Assembly (NCBI GenBank): GCA_016618085.1
Contig: JABLTG010000275.1
Location: forward strand, 1 to 15,784
Length of the DNA: 15,784 bases
Source: Neovahlkampfia damariscottae
Lineage: Eukaryota > Heterolobosea > Selenaionea > Neovahlkampfiida > Neovahlkampfiidae
Direction: 5' to 3'
Positions 1-8,538 of the stretch are shown piece by piece. Below the pieces are notes generated by a model, which saw only the letters and a program-made list of their open reading frames with translations, was not told the DNA's origin and ran no database searches. Made by a program: the position numbers and the translations under genes. Position 1 is the first letter of the stretch. Each line of letters starts with the position of its first letter.

Positions 1-221
1 ACTTGAAGGTATACTTTTCACTTGTAGCATGTCTTCTTTTTCTTTAGTCCACCAAAAAGGATACGAATCTTTTCCTTGTTTATATGTTGATTTCATATTT
101 CCTGTTTCTTTTGTTGAACTTTTTGTTCTTCAAGTTTTCTCTTTTTTATCACTTCTGTTGTTGATGTTGAAGTAACATTTTTTTCTTTCCAAAATGAATC
201 CAATTTGAGCTGTTTGGACAT
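1..221 (-). CDS. 5' end of a protein with an N-terminal PIP-box-like motif (partial)
   Basis: The gene reads leftward and leaves the window. From the ATG at 221-219 the protein begins MSKQLKLDSFW. Residues Q4 to W11 fit the PCNA-interacting pattern Q-x-x-[LIM]-x-x-[FY]-[FYW], which often sits at the extreme N terminus of replication and repair proteins; a lysine/glutamate-rich linker follows. This frame stops at 95-93 (TGA), while another frame (about 129 down to 1) stays open and reads SYPFWWTKEKEDM. No GT-AG intron of the usual size joins the two frames cleanly, because all three GT donors are phase 0 and no acceptor fits the second frame. One extra base in the T run at 120-124 would join them. 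Alternatives are a different intron (for example 119 to 75 into a third frame) or a start at the ATG at 96. The function is not identified; a DNA replication or repair role is inferred only from the motif. Confidence 0.45.
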
Positions 222-254
222 TTTAAATACTTGAGATCTTTTTCAGTATTTTCT

Positions 255-284
255 AGTTGAACAAAAGGTCTTTTTTGTTCAACT
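255..284. repeat. Perfect 12-bp inverted repeat (hairpin) between divergent genes
   Basis: The left arm AGTTGAACAAAA (255-266) and right arm TTTTGTTCAACT (273-284) are exact reverse complements separated by the 6-nt loop GGTCTT. The element lies in the 155-bp gap between the divergent starts at 221 (minus) and 377 (plus). It could be a dyad binding site or a hairpin in a 5' leader; the sequence does not decide which. Confidence 0.7.
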
Positions 285-325
285 TCAAGTAAAAATTCTA
301 AAAATAACTGGCAAAATTAAATCTA

Positions 326-365
326 ATTGGCCACTTTTATCACAATAACCATCAATTCATTGGCC
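326..365 (+). promoter_or_regulatory. Tandem ATTGGCC elements upstream of the ePHD gene
   Basis: ATTGGCC occurs at 326-332 and again at 359-365. The second copy ends 11 bp before the ATG at 377. The ATTGG core (CCAAT on the other strand) recurs before most other starts in the window, so it is probably a core promoter element. That role is inferred from position only. Confidence 0.5.
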
Positions 366-376
366 GTTACAAAAAT

Positions 377-1825
377 ATGAAGAAAAGGAAGGATTCGCTT
401 CCTTCGTTAATGCTGGATTCTGAATCTTCAGAAAACAGTCATACACCCATTCAAAAAAAGAAAATATCTCTTGAATCACCTTTTCTGATTGAATCTCAAC
501 AAGAATCACCACATGACTCGGATCTAGATTCTCAAGTCATTTCTAGACTGAAACATACACCTTCACCTTCAACAGAAGATATAAAATGGGTAAAAAAGAG
601 TAAACAAGATGATATTGAAATAAAAATTGAAAAAAAACGACCACGAGAAGAGGAAGAAGATATTATTGATGAAATACCAGAAAAGAAAAAGAAGAAAAAA
701 AAAAAGAAAAAAGAGAATCTAGAAGTGATAGAATTATCATCACAAGAAAGTGAAGCACACTCACCAACCTTTAATTTTCCAAAAAAGAAGCCAAAAAGTC
801 AAAATTCAATCAAAACACCTTCATTGAAGAGTTTTTCATCAAACATGTCAACTCCTGATTTTTTTCAAAATGCACAAGATTCTAATATTGAATCTTTATC
901 AAATACACAAAAAAGAGAAGATGCAAAATTGTCCATTGAACTGTTTCCAAAGGAGAAAAAAAAAGCAAAAAAAAATTCACCGATTCTTGACGAAGTTATT
1001 AATTTAGATTCACAGATATCAGATGGATTTTATGAGGATTCTCAATATATTGATCAAAAATCTCCTAAAAATGAGTTTGAAAGTTCACAAAAATCACAAC
1101 AAGATTTAGAATCAATTTTATTGAATGAAACAACACCTGATAGTCCAATTGATATATTTAAATCAAATAGTGATAGTGATAGCTCGAAAATTGAAAAACC
1201 CAAAAAATTAACGTTTGAAGAAGAAGCAGAATTTGCCACACAACCATCACCAAAATCAAAAAAAAAAGAAATCACAGATTTAAGAGAATTCTACAATCTG
1301 AGCGAAGAATGTGACAAACAAGAGATACCTGTAGAAATAAAAAAGAAAAAGAAAAAGAAAAAATCAAATCAAGAATCGAAAAATGATGATGAAAATTTTG
1401 AAATTTTTTCAAAATGTGCATTATGCCTAATTGATGAAAAAAAAGAATCAAAAGATATTCAAGGGTATCTGAATGAAAAAATAGGTCCAATTGAATATAA
1501 ATCTTTGAGCAAATTAATTTACATTCATAAAAATTGTGCACTTTGGAGTCCAGAAGTTTATCAAAATTCAAAGGGAGAATATAAAAATTTAATCAAAACT
1601 GTAGATAGAGGAAGAAAAACAGTAAGAAAAAAAAAACAATTCATCATTCAGATTTGTCGTTTTTGCAACAAAAAAGGCGCAACTTTGGGATGTGGAAACG
1701 ATTCATGTAAAAAGAGTTTTCATTTCCCTTGTGCATTGAAATCAGATGGAATTTTTGATGAAGAAGAATTTTTATATTATTGTAAGAATCATAAAAAAGA
1801 TATTGAAGAAGCAGAAGAAGAATAA
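377..1825 (+). CDS. Lysine-rich nuclear protein with C-terminal extended PHD (ePHD) finger
   Basis: Single-exon gene of 482 residues. Residues 1 to about 340 are low complexity: Ser/Asp/Glu-rich segments alternate with runs of up to about ten lysines, which should act as nuclear localisation signals. From C347 there is an extended PHD module: a pre-PHD C2HC knuckle (C347-x2-C350, later HKNCALW), then the PHD part CRFC...GCGNDSC...FHFPCAL...YYCKNH, ending a few residues before the acidic tail. ePHD (zf-HC5HC2H) modules occur in chromatin proteins such as PHF6, the MLL/KMT2 proteins and JADE/BRPF, where they bind nucleic acid or histones. No SET, bromo or other catalytic domain is present, so a chromatin adaptor is the best guess. 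ATTGGCC lies just upstream. The stop codon overlaps an AATAAA (1821-1826) and lies 4 bp from the stop of the opposing gene. Confidence 0.8.
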   Translation: MKKRKDSLPSLMLDSESSENSHTPIQKKKISLESPFLIESQQESPHDSDLDSQVISRLKHTPSPSTEDIKWVKKSKQDDIEIKIEKKRPREEEEDIIDEIPEKKKKKKKKKKENLEVIELSSQESEAHSPTFNFPKKKPKSQNSIKTPSLKSFSSNMSTPDFFQNAQDSNIESLSNTQKREDAKLSIELFPKEKKKAKKNSPILDEVINLDSQISDGFYEDSQYIDQKSPKNEFESSQKSQQDLESILLNETTPDSPIDIFKSNSDSDSSKIEKPKKLTFEEEAEFATQPSPKSKKKEITDLREFYNLSEECDKQEIPVEIKKKKKKKKSNQESKNDDENFEIFSKCALCLIDEKKESKDIQGYLNEKIGPIEYKSLSKLIYIHKNCALWSPEVYQNSKGEYKNLIKTVDRGRKTVRKKKQFIIQICRFCNKKGATLGCGNDSCKKSFHFPCALKSDGIFDEEEFLYYCKNHKKDIEEAEEE

Positions 1826-1829
1826 AAAT

Positions 1830-3382
1830 TTATGCTGAAAAGTTATCCAAGAAATCTTTTTCTCTGCATGGACAAAGACGTGTTCCCTTATTTGGATTTT
1901 TTGTTTCACAATCAAAATTTAATTGAGTGCTTATACGACAAGATCCATCAAAAATTGGAAGATATTTTTCATTTCCAAAAAAGCATTGTGAGTTACATTT
2001 GAAATGATGTTTCATTACATCACAATTATTGACGAATGGAAAACTTTCTTTTGAACAAACTAATTTTCTATTTTCACATATTGTTTTACATGATTCTTGT
2101 TCATCAGATTTGAGTACCTGAACATGTAATTTTCTCATTAAATGATTTCTTTCTCTATTTCTTAAAATAGATTGTGATTTAATTGCATCATTCCCAATGA
2201 ATAAAAGTTCATTTTGATATGGTTTTTGATCACATGGAGTGAACATTGAATTATGACATTTGACTGAATCAAATTTATCAAATGTTTTAAAAAATTTTGA
2301 ATCTTCAAAAATTAAATCTTTCAAAAAATTGTTACCATTTGGTTCAAAACATTTTGGTGAATCTGGTGAATCTAACACTCCTCCATTATTAATTTTTCTA
2401 AACAAATTATAACGAAATGTGATTTGTTTAATTAAAGTATAAGGTAAATAATTTGACCACCAAAGTCTAAATGATACATCATAAGGAATAACAGGTGTTT
2501 GTTTCATTGCATGTGTTTTTACTCTATTGATCATTGTTTTGATTTCACGACATTGTAAAAAAATACCAGAAAAATCATTACTTAAACGTGCTGATAAGAA
2601 ACTATAACGATGTTTTAAAAGATACAAATAAGTTGAAATCAAAGTATGACCTGCATCTGGACATATTTCAGTTTCATCATCTAAATATAGAAATACTTCA
2701 GCACCATTACAAACTGCTTTCCATCTTTCCATCATTTTTATCCAATCTAAATTCTTATTAAATATTTCAACTTCTTCTTTTGTTGATGCAACAGTTTTTG
2801 GATAAAAATTGACTTTATCATAAGGTATCATAAGAAATCTTCCATCTTTGAAACTTGGTTCTTCGTCAGTTGGTGATAATCCAAAAACACGAAATACAAT
2901 ACCTGTTGGTTCCAATGCGTCCGATATTGAACGAAATGAACGTTCTAATGTTTTTAAGTTTCTCACGTTTATTACAACAGAAATTTTTAAAGGTGCTTTT
3001 GGTTGTCTTTCCAATGGAAGGAAATGATTTTCTTCAGGACCATTAAAATTTAAATCGTTTTTCTTGTCATCTGTTCCTCCTATCGCCTTTTCAAGATCTT
3101 TTTCAAGTTTTGACTTTGATGTAAAAAAAAAAAATGTCATACCCAGTCAATATCACCAGATGATTTACCAATATCTCTAAGAAAAGAAGCTGATGAAAAA
3201 GCTATTGTCGTCAATTTTTTAATTGAATCATTTAAGTATTCTTGTAAATCAATTACGTCTTTATCACTTGTGTTTGAAGATATTTTCTGGTAGAGCAATA
3301 ATTGTGTGAAAGTGAAATAAATAAAAATTGATCCGTATATTATTTTAGTGGACAATGGCATGTGTTGAAGAAACTTCAGCAT
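1830..3382 (-). CDS. Type II membrane glycosyltransferase: MGAT4-like catalytic region with MGAT5-like Cys-rich tail
   Basis: Two exons, 3382-3143 and 3113-1830, separated by a 29-nt intron (3142-3114, GTATGA...CAAAG, phase 0); 507 residues. After a short cytosolic stretch there is one membrane anchor (residues about 12-31, IIYGSIFIYFTFTQLLLYQ), then a stem and a lumenal GT-A-like domain starting at KISVVINVRN. An acidic YLDDE motif at 224-227 is the expected metal/nucleotide-sugar site. From C422 the tail (SCKTICENRKLVC ... RLCPCREKDF) carries the cysteine pattern I recognise from the C terminus of N-acetylglucosaminyltransferase V (MGAT5, GT18). The catalytic region looks more like GT54 (MGAT4). 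The likely role is N-glycan branching or a related GlcNAc transfer in the Golgi; the exact reaction is not established. I chose the start at 3382 because CCAATTGG (3408-3415) lies just upstream; an in-frame ATG at 3463 is the alternative. Confidence 0.7.
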
Positions 3383-3407
3383 TTTCCAACGTTCACTAAT
3401 AAAGAAT

Positions 3408-3521
3408 CCAATTGGCTCGGAGATTTTACACATCTCTAATATCTTTAAATTGAATTTTTTCATTATTTTACAATCAATGAAGAAGTATTTAATTATTAAA
3501 AACTTGTCAATATTTTATTGG
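3408..3521. promoter_or_regulatory. Divergent promoter between glycosyltransferase and GBP genes
   Basis: The starts at 3382 (minus) and 3534 (plus) are 151 bp apart. The palindromic CCAATTGG at 3408-3415 lies 25 bp upstream of the minus start. ATTGGTCAAC (from 3517) lies 12 bp before the plus start. Each gene therefore seems to own one copy of the recurring element. Confidence 0.5.
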
Positions 3522-3533
3522 TCAACTGGATCA

Positions 3534-5973
3534 ATGAAGAAACAATTGGCGCCAACGTATTTAATTGTTCTCATCTTTTTGTATATACTATTTAATATAA
3601 ATATAGTTGAATCAAAACAGATACCTTTAATTTTTCCGGATTCAACCAACACGAAATTAGGTAAAAAAAAAAAAAATTAAAAAAAAAAAAAAGAACTGAA
3701 TGAAGAAGGACTGTCTTTTTTAAATTCAATAAAAAATAAAATAGCTATAGTTAGTATAGCTGGAATCGCCAAAACTGGAAAATCATTCATGATTAATAAT
3801 CTACTGGGTTTAAAACATACAGACGGTTTTAAAGTTGGAATTGATTTCAAACCTGGTACAAAAGGTATCACTGTTTGGGATGTACCTTTCAATACAACAA
3901 TTGATGGAGAAGAAATTACTGTCGTTTTTATGGACACAGAAGGACTAGCAGCGCCTGGAAATCCAACGGATTCTTATGATCCAAAAGTAAATTGAAAAAC
4001 TCAAAACTAAACATTACAAGTTATGTGCTCTATCAGTTTTATTTTCCTCACTTTTTGTTTATAATTTAAAAGGAGAAATTCAAATTCGAGACATCAATAT
4101 GTTACACAGTGTCGCAACTTTATCAAAGATTTTTGAAAAGAAATTCAACCAAAGTTTTCCATTTCCACCAATTTTATTTGTTGTTCAAAATTTTGAACAT
4201 GAATTAAGAGACAATACACCTGAAATGTATTTGAAATGGGTTTTAGAAGAAAAAGAAAATTTAAGTGAAACAGATGAAATTAAGAAATATAATGAAACAG
4301 TTAGAGTTGTTAAACAATTTCCATCATTAAGTCAACAATCACCAAATATCTTATTAATGTCACATCCTCATCGAATGACTTTTCAATCTAAATTACCACA
4401 TTTACCATTTGATCAATTAGATTTTGATTATAAACAAAAAATACAAGATTTGAAATTGATATTAAAGAATGAATTAAAACCAAAACTTTTTAATTTTATG
4501 AAAGTTAATGGTGAATTCTTAGCCGATTTATCAAGAGAATTAGTTCATAGTATGAATACTTTGGATGGATATGATGTTGGTCCTGCATTGGTGAGAGAAT
4601 TATCATCTCAATTGATGAAAACATCATATGAAATTTTTTTAAAAAATTTGACATCCATTGAATTACCACAGAACGAATTAATTTTAAAAAATTTGTATTT
4701 TGATTCAAGGAATGAATCTTTGAATCTATTTTTACAAAATTGTACAGGTGGAATTGAATCATTTGACAATGCAAAATCATATGCAAAATTAATCAGTTCT
4801 ATTGAAGATTTTTATGAAATTCACAAAAGTAATAATACTTATCAATCAGAATTGTTTTGTACTTCACTTTTAACGGAAAGATTTAAAGAGATAAGATCAT
4901 CACATTTTTCAAGTGTTGAAGAATATGATTATGCTATTATTGAATTGAAATCAAAATATGTTGCTCTTGCAAAAGGTCCAGATAATATTAAAAAAAAAGT
5001 ATTTGAAAATTTTATGTGGAAGGAATCATCTTTGAAACGTGAATTAGTTATGAGAGAGAACTCACAAAAAGATTTCAAACAATTAATGTTATTACTTGTA
5101 GTTACTTTTGCTGCTGCATTTATCACTTCTTTATTTGCTCCTTTGAAAATTTTGAAATCTATTTACAATGTGATTATTATTTTAATCATTTTGATTATTG
5201 TTGTTTTTCATAATATTTTAGAAACCGAATCAATTCTTTCATTTGAAGATATACAATATGCTTTTAACTTTTTTAAAGGAATTGCATCAGCTGTGTCAGG
5301 TATTAAGAATTTTGTTATTCCAATCATTTGGAAAAGTTATTCAATTGTCAAACCTCTTATTGATCCTTATAAGAAACAATTATTTTTAATCTCAATTTTT
5401 ATAATGCTCATTGCTTTCATCAGAAATTACTTCAAAGAGCAATCAACAGGAGGTGGAAATGGTGGTAAAACTGGAGGGGATCCAATTCTTCCTTTGATGA
5501 GTTCACAAGATGAGGATATTTTCAAATTGGCTGTTGACATCATTCAAAAAAAGAAGAAAGATCATCATTATCAAAAAATGAAAAAAGAAACAAACAAGAA
5601 ATTAAAAAGTCATCAAAAATTAACACAAGAAGAAGAAGAATTTTTGAAATTGGAAAAACAACAAGCAAAACTTTTGAAATCTTTGGATGAAGAAGAAAGA
5701 ATAAAATCGATTAAAAGTGAAACACCAAAAGTCAACATGAATCAAACACATATCGTTGAAGCAAACGAAGCATTGAAGAATTTTCAAAGTTTATTCAAAG
5801 ATGATAAAAAATTGAACACAGAAGAGATTACATATTTTGAAGATACTTTTGATGAAAGTGATATTATGGCACCTTCTGGAACTCCAAAAGGTCATAATTC
5901 ATTTTTAGGTAAAAAATTACCAAAAACACCAGACGCACCAAAAAAAGAAAAAAAGAAAAAAGTAAACAAATAA
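3534..5973 (+). CDS. Membrane-anchored guanylate-binding-protein (GBP/atlastin superfamily) large GTPase
   Basis: Three exons, 3534-3660, 3694-3986 and 4021-5973, with introns of 33 and 34 nt; 790 residues. The N terminus (MKKQLAPTYLIVLIFLYILF) looks like a signal peptide or anchor. The GBP-type G domain shows the P-loop GIAKTGKS (66-73), switch I GTKGITVWDVP and switch II DTEGL (123-127), followed by SVLFSSLFVYN. A helical region follows, then hydrophobic segments near 495-515, 520-541 and 594-612, and a Lys/Glu-rich tail to the end. Two key positions differ from the family: the arginine-finger site (R48 of human GBP1) is K69, and the guanine-contacting RD is Q196-N197 in FVVQNF. GBP/atlastin proteins bind GTP and remodel membranes or act in defence. 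The signal-like N terminus before a GTPase domain raises a topology question. The start at 3534 is favoured by ATTGG at 3517; 3477 is possible. Confidence 0.82.
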
Positions 5974-6028
5974 GTTTAAAAAAAGAAATATTTGATCAAT
6001 ATAATGGCACGTATAAATGAAATTTTTT

Positions 6029-8075
6029 TTAAATGTAAAATTTTCTTCTGAAGAAATTTTGTTCCAACCAATCTTTTGCATCATCTTGAATTAAATTTCC
6101 TCTCAGATCAATTTCATATAAATCTCTGTTTTTTGCTAATGCTTCACCTAGAAATTTTGCTCCTTTATTTCCAATCTCATTTTCTTGAATATCAATTACT
6201 TTTAATCGTTGATTGATTTTTAAACAATTTGATAAATATCTCATTCCTTCATCTTGAATATCATTTTCTATTTGAAAAATTAACAAAAACAATTATTATT
6301 TTACTTTCTAAATTGATTAAAGTTATACATTTATTGGTTGCAAGACCTTCCGAGATTAATGCAATTCCTTCAACTTTTAAATCATTTTCTCCCAAGTTGA
6401 TTTCACAAATAGTTGAATTCAATTTCAATAGATCACATAATGACTTTGATCCTGTGATACCAATTTCATTGTCAAACAAAGAAATTTCTTTGACAAATTT
6501 ATTATTTTTCAATCCTTCAACAATGTATTTAATACCCTCTGATCCAATTTTATTATTATCCAAATCAATTCTAGTTATTGATTGATTTTTTTCAAATATT
6601 TTACCACAGTGCTGAGATCCCAAAGGTCCAAATTGATTTTCTATTGATTGTCAAAAAAATGAAAATTTTTAGTTACCTTGAAAATCGACAGCCAATATTG
6701 ATTTATTGATGACCAAAGCATCAGAAAGATATTTCATTCCTTCCCCTGTAATTCCATTTGCTTGAAAAAATCATGTCAAATTTTGTGTTAATTACCTCCT
6801 AATAAAATTTCCAAAATTGTTTTATTGTATTTTAATGCTTCAGCAAAAAATTTTGCACCGTCATCTCCAATATCATTATCATTAAGTCCAATTACTTCCA
6901 AAGAAGTATTTGTTTTGAGTGAATCTGCAATCAGTCTTGCTCCTTCTGATGTTAAATTATTTTCTTTCAAATCAATTGAAATTAATGTATCATTGAATTT
7001 AAACAATTCATTCAAGTATTTTCCACCTTCATCATCAATATTATTAGCTTTTCAAAAGATCTTTAAAAATAAAAAAATTACATCCTAATCTCAAATCTTC
7101 TACTCTTTTATTAATTTTCAAAGAATCTGTTATAAATTTTAAACCATCATTTCCAATTGAATTATCAGCGATATTCAAACGAATAATATGTGTATTTTGT
7201 TTCAATGCTTTGTTTAAATAGACACATCCTTCACTTCCAATTCCACAATCTTTCATTGGTTAAAATGAATTTCAAAATATATTACATTTCAAGACTACAT
7301 CCAATAAATCCTTTTCATTTGAAAGCATTTGTGATATATAATCACCAAATTTTTTTCTAATTGCTACAGCTTTATGAATTAATTGTTCTTCTGAATATTT
7401 TTCTTCTTCATCATAAGATGATGGATTAGAAAGTCCATCTGAAGTTTCAATATTACTTTCTCGTAAAAGTTTTTCTAGACTCATTATTGTTTGTCTTGAT
7501 TGGTTGATTTCTTGACGCAACATTGAAATTTCCATATCTCTATTCAAAACATCATCAATTAATTTTGATTTTGTTTCACTCAATTCACTTGTCCAATTGT
7601 TTTTTAAAGAATTTAAGTGAATAACTTCAATATTGACTTGATGATTTAATCTCTTCTTTTTGTGGTATAACAATAAACATTCGAAACATATTCTATCATC
7701 ACAGTCTTTACAATATCCAATTGATTCTTTAACTTCACATATTTCACATATATCTACAATGATTTTCTTTGTTGGTATATCTGTTGGAACAATTCCTTCT
7801 TCTTCGTCTAAAATTGATAAAATTTCTTCCAATGATTCATCACCTAAATATGATGTTCCTGCTGATTCAAGAGTTGAAGCTGTTTCAAATCTTTTGTAAT
7901 TTGTGTTTAAAGGTGTTGAATTGTTTTCCTGTAATTTTTGTTTTGTTAAGTTTGAGTTTGTGTTTGCTGTTGTGTTGTATATTTTGAGTGTTTTGGGATG
8001 GTTTTTGATTTTTGGTATTGATTCTTAATGTTAAAAATTGTTTTTTTTTTTACTTCCAGAACTTCTGTCGGACAT
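6029..8075 (-). CDS. B-box zinc finger, coiled coil and about 12-13 leucine-rich repeats
   Basis: Seven exons: 8075-8054, 8023-7286, 7249-7082, 7047-6796, 6760-6677, 6640-6305 and 6267-6029, giving 612 residues. The introns are 30, 36, 34, 35, 36 and 37 nt, all phase 1. The protein starts MSDRSSGK and has a disordered Asn/Thr-rich N terminus. A B-box follows (C100-x2-C103-x8-C112-x2-C115-x4-C120-x2-C123-x4-H128-x6-H135), then a coiled coil (about residues 140-190). RNI-type LRRs of 28 residues run from about 254 to the end, with the motif L-x-x-N-x-I-x-x-E/D-G. These resemble NLRC3/RNH1-like ribonuclease-inhibitor repeats. There is no NACHT or RING domain. The likely role is a protein-interaction scaffold or ubiquitin/immune-type adaptor, inferred only from domains. 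The start at 8075 is supported because only this frame joins the B-box exon through the 30-nt intron, and CCAAT lies 25 bp upstream (8105-8101). Confidence 0.85.
6305..7249 (-). repeat. LRR-encoding exon array with 84-nt unit
   Basis: The four internal LRR exons (7249-7082, 7047-6796, 6760-6677, 6640-6305) are 168, 252, 84 and 336 nt. These are exactly 2, 3, 1 and 4 multiples of one 84-nt (28-residue) repeat. Every boundary splits the codon one residue before the conserved Asn or its equivalent (C in the first LRR exon, N in all others), always in phase 1. Confidence 0.9.
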
Positions 8076-8100
8076 TCTGTTGTTTTGAAGTGATGTTTTG

Positions 8101-8105
8101 ATTGG
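8101..8105 (-). promoter_or_regulatory. CCAAT element of the B-box/LRR gene
   Basis: ATTGG on the plus strand is CCAAT read toward the minus-strand start at 8075, 25 bp away. It is the same element, at a similar distance, as at other genes here. Confidence 0.45.
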
Positions 8106-8179
8106 TTGTTCAAATCACAAAACATTTCTTCGTTAAAAGTCGGTTGATGTTTTTTTTTTCTCAATTCTTGATTATGTTT

Positions 8180-8440
8180 AAAATTTGATATGTGAAGATC
8201 AAATAACAGACAAGACAGCCACAGTTTTAAACGTATTGTTCATCAGAAGTATATTGGACTTAGAAGAATAATTAGAGAAATTTCCTTTCAAATGGAGTAA
8301 CATCCAAAATCTCAAACATCTCCAATACCTATTATTGAAAAACTGAGACCAAAATCAACTACTACATCATAAGTTGATGAAATGATCAAGGTTCAGGTAT
8401 TAGTGTACTAACTCATGACACAGCCTTTTATCATTTGTTG
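8180..8440 (+). pseudogene. Gap with a possible decayed LRR gene remnant
   Basis: The 463 bp between divergent starts 8075 and 8539 hold no intact gene. One plus-strand stretch, 8272-8346, reads LEKFPFKWSNIQNLKHLQYL then LLKN and a stop, which resembles one plant-type leucine-rich repeat; it is closed by a stop immediately upstream as well. At 8397-8423 there is an intron-like segment with a perfect TACTAAC (8406-8412) ending in CAG. It could be a leader intron of the kelch gene or another relic. The base composition is less A-rich than the flanks. One 24-codon match is weak evidence. Confidence 0.22.
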
Positions 8441-8518
8441 CATTCTATTTATTGCTTATTTTTAGAATAAAATTTATTGGTTGTCAATTAATTTTTCCGG
8501 TACACAGGAATAAAACTG

Positions 8519-8523
8519 ATTGG
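8519..8523 (+). promoter_or_regulatory. ATTGG element of the kelch gene
   Basis: ATTGGTCACTGG begins at 8519, 15 bp before the chosen ATG at 8539. A second ATTGG lies at 8476-8480. The position supports the 8539 start over the upstream in-frame ATG-less extension. Confidence 0.45.
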
Positions 8524-8538
8524 TCACTGGTGCTTCTT

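Noticed and set aside
1054-1571. Two open frames on the minus strand inside the ePHD gene
   Set aside because: They mirror the Ser/Lys-rich low-complexity coding strand and have no recognisable domain.
2855-3046. Plus-strand open frame inside the glycosyltransferase
   Set aside because: It is the complement of a well-supported coding exon with conserved features.
3661-3693. Long A-runs as a poly(A) tail or retroposed copy
   Set aside because: They are the body of a GT-AG intron whose removal restores the GBP frame; there are no target-site duplications.
6825-7088. Ser-rich plus-strand frame opposite the LRR exons
   Set aside because: The LRR strand explains the sequence, and this frame crosses LRR introns without a motif.
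7946-8164. Minus-strand frame beginning MRKKKHQPTFNEE as the start of the B-box gene
   Set aside because: Its splice phase does not fit the B-box exon; the frame starting at ATG 8075 joins it exactly through the 30-nt intron.
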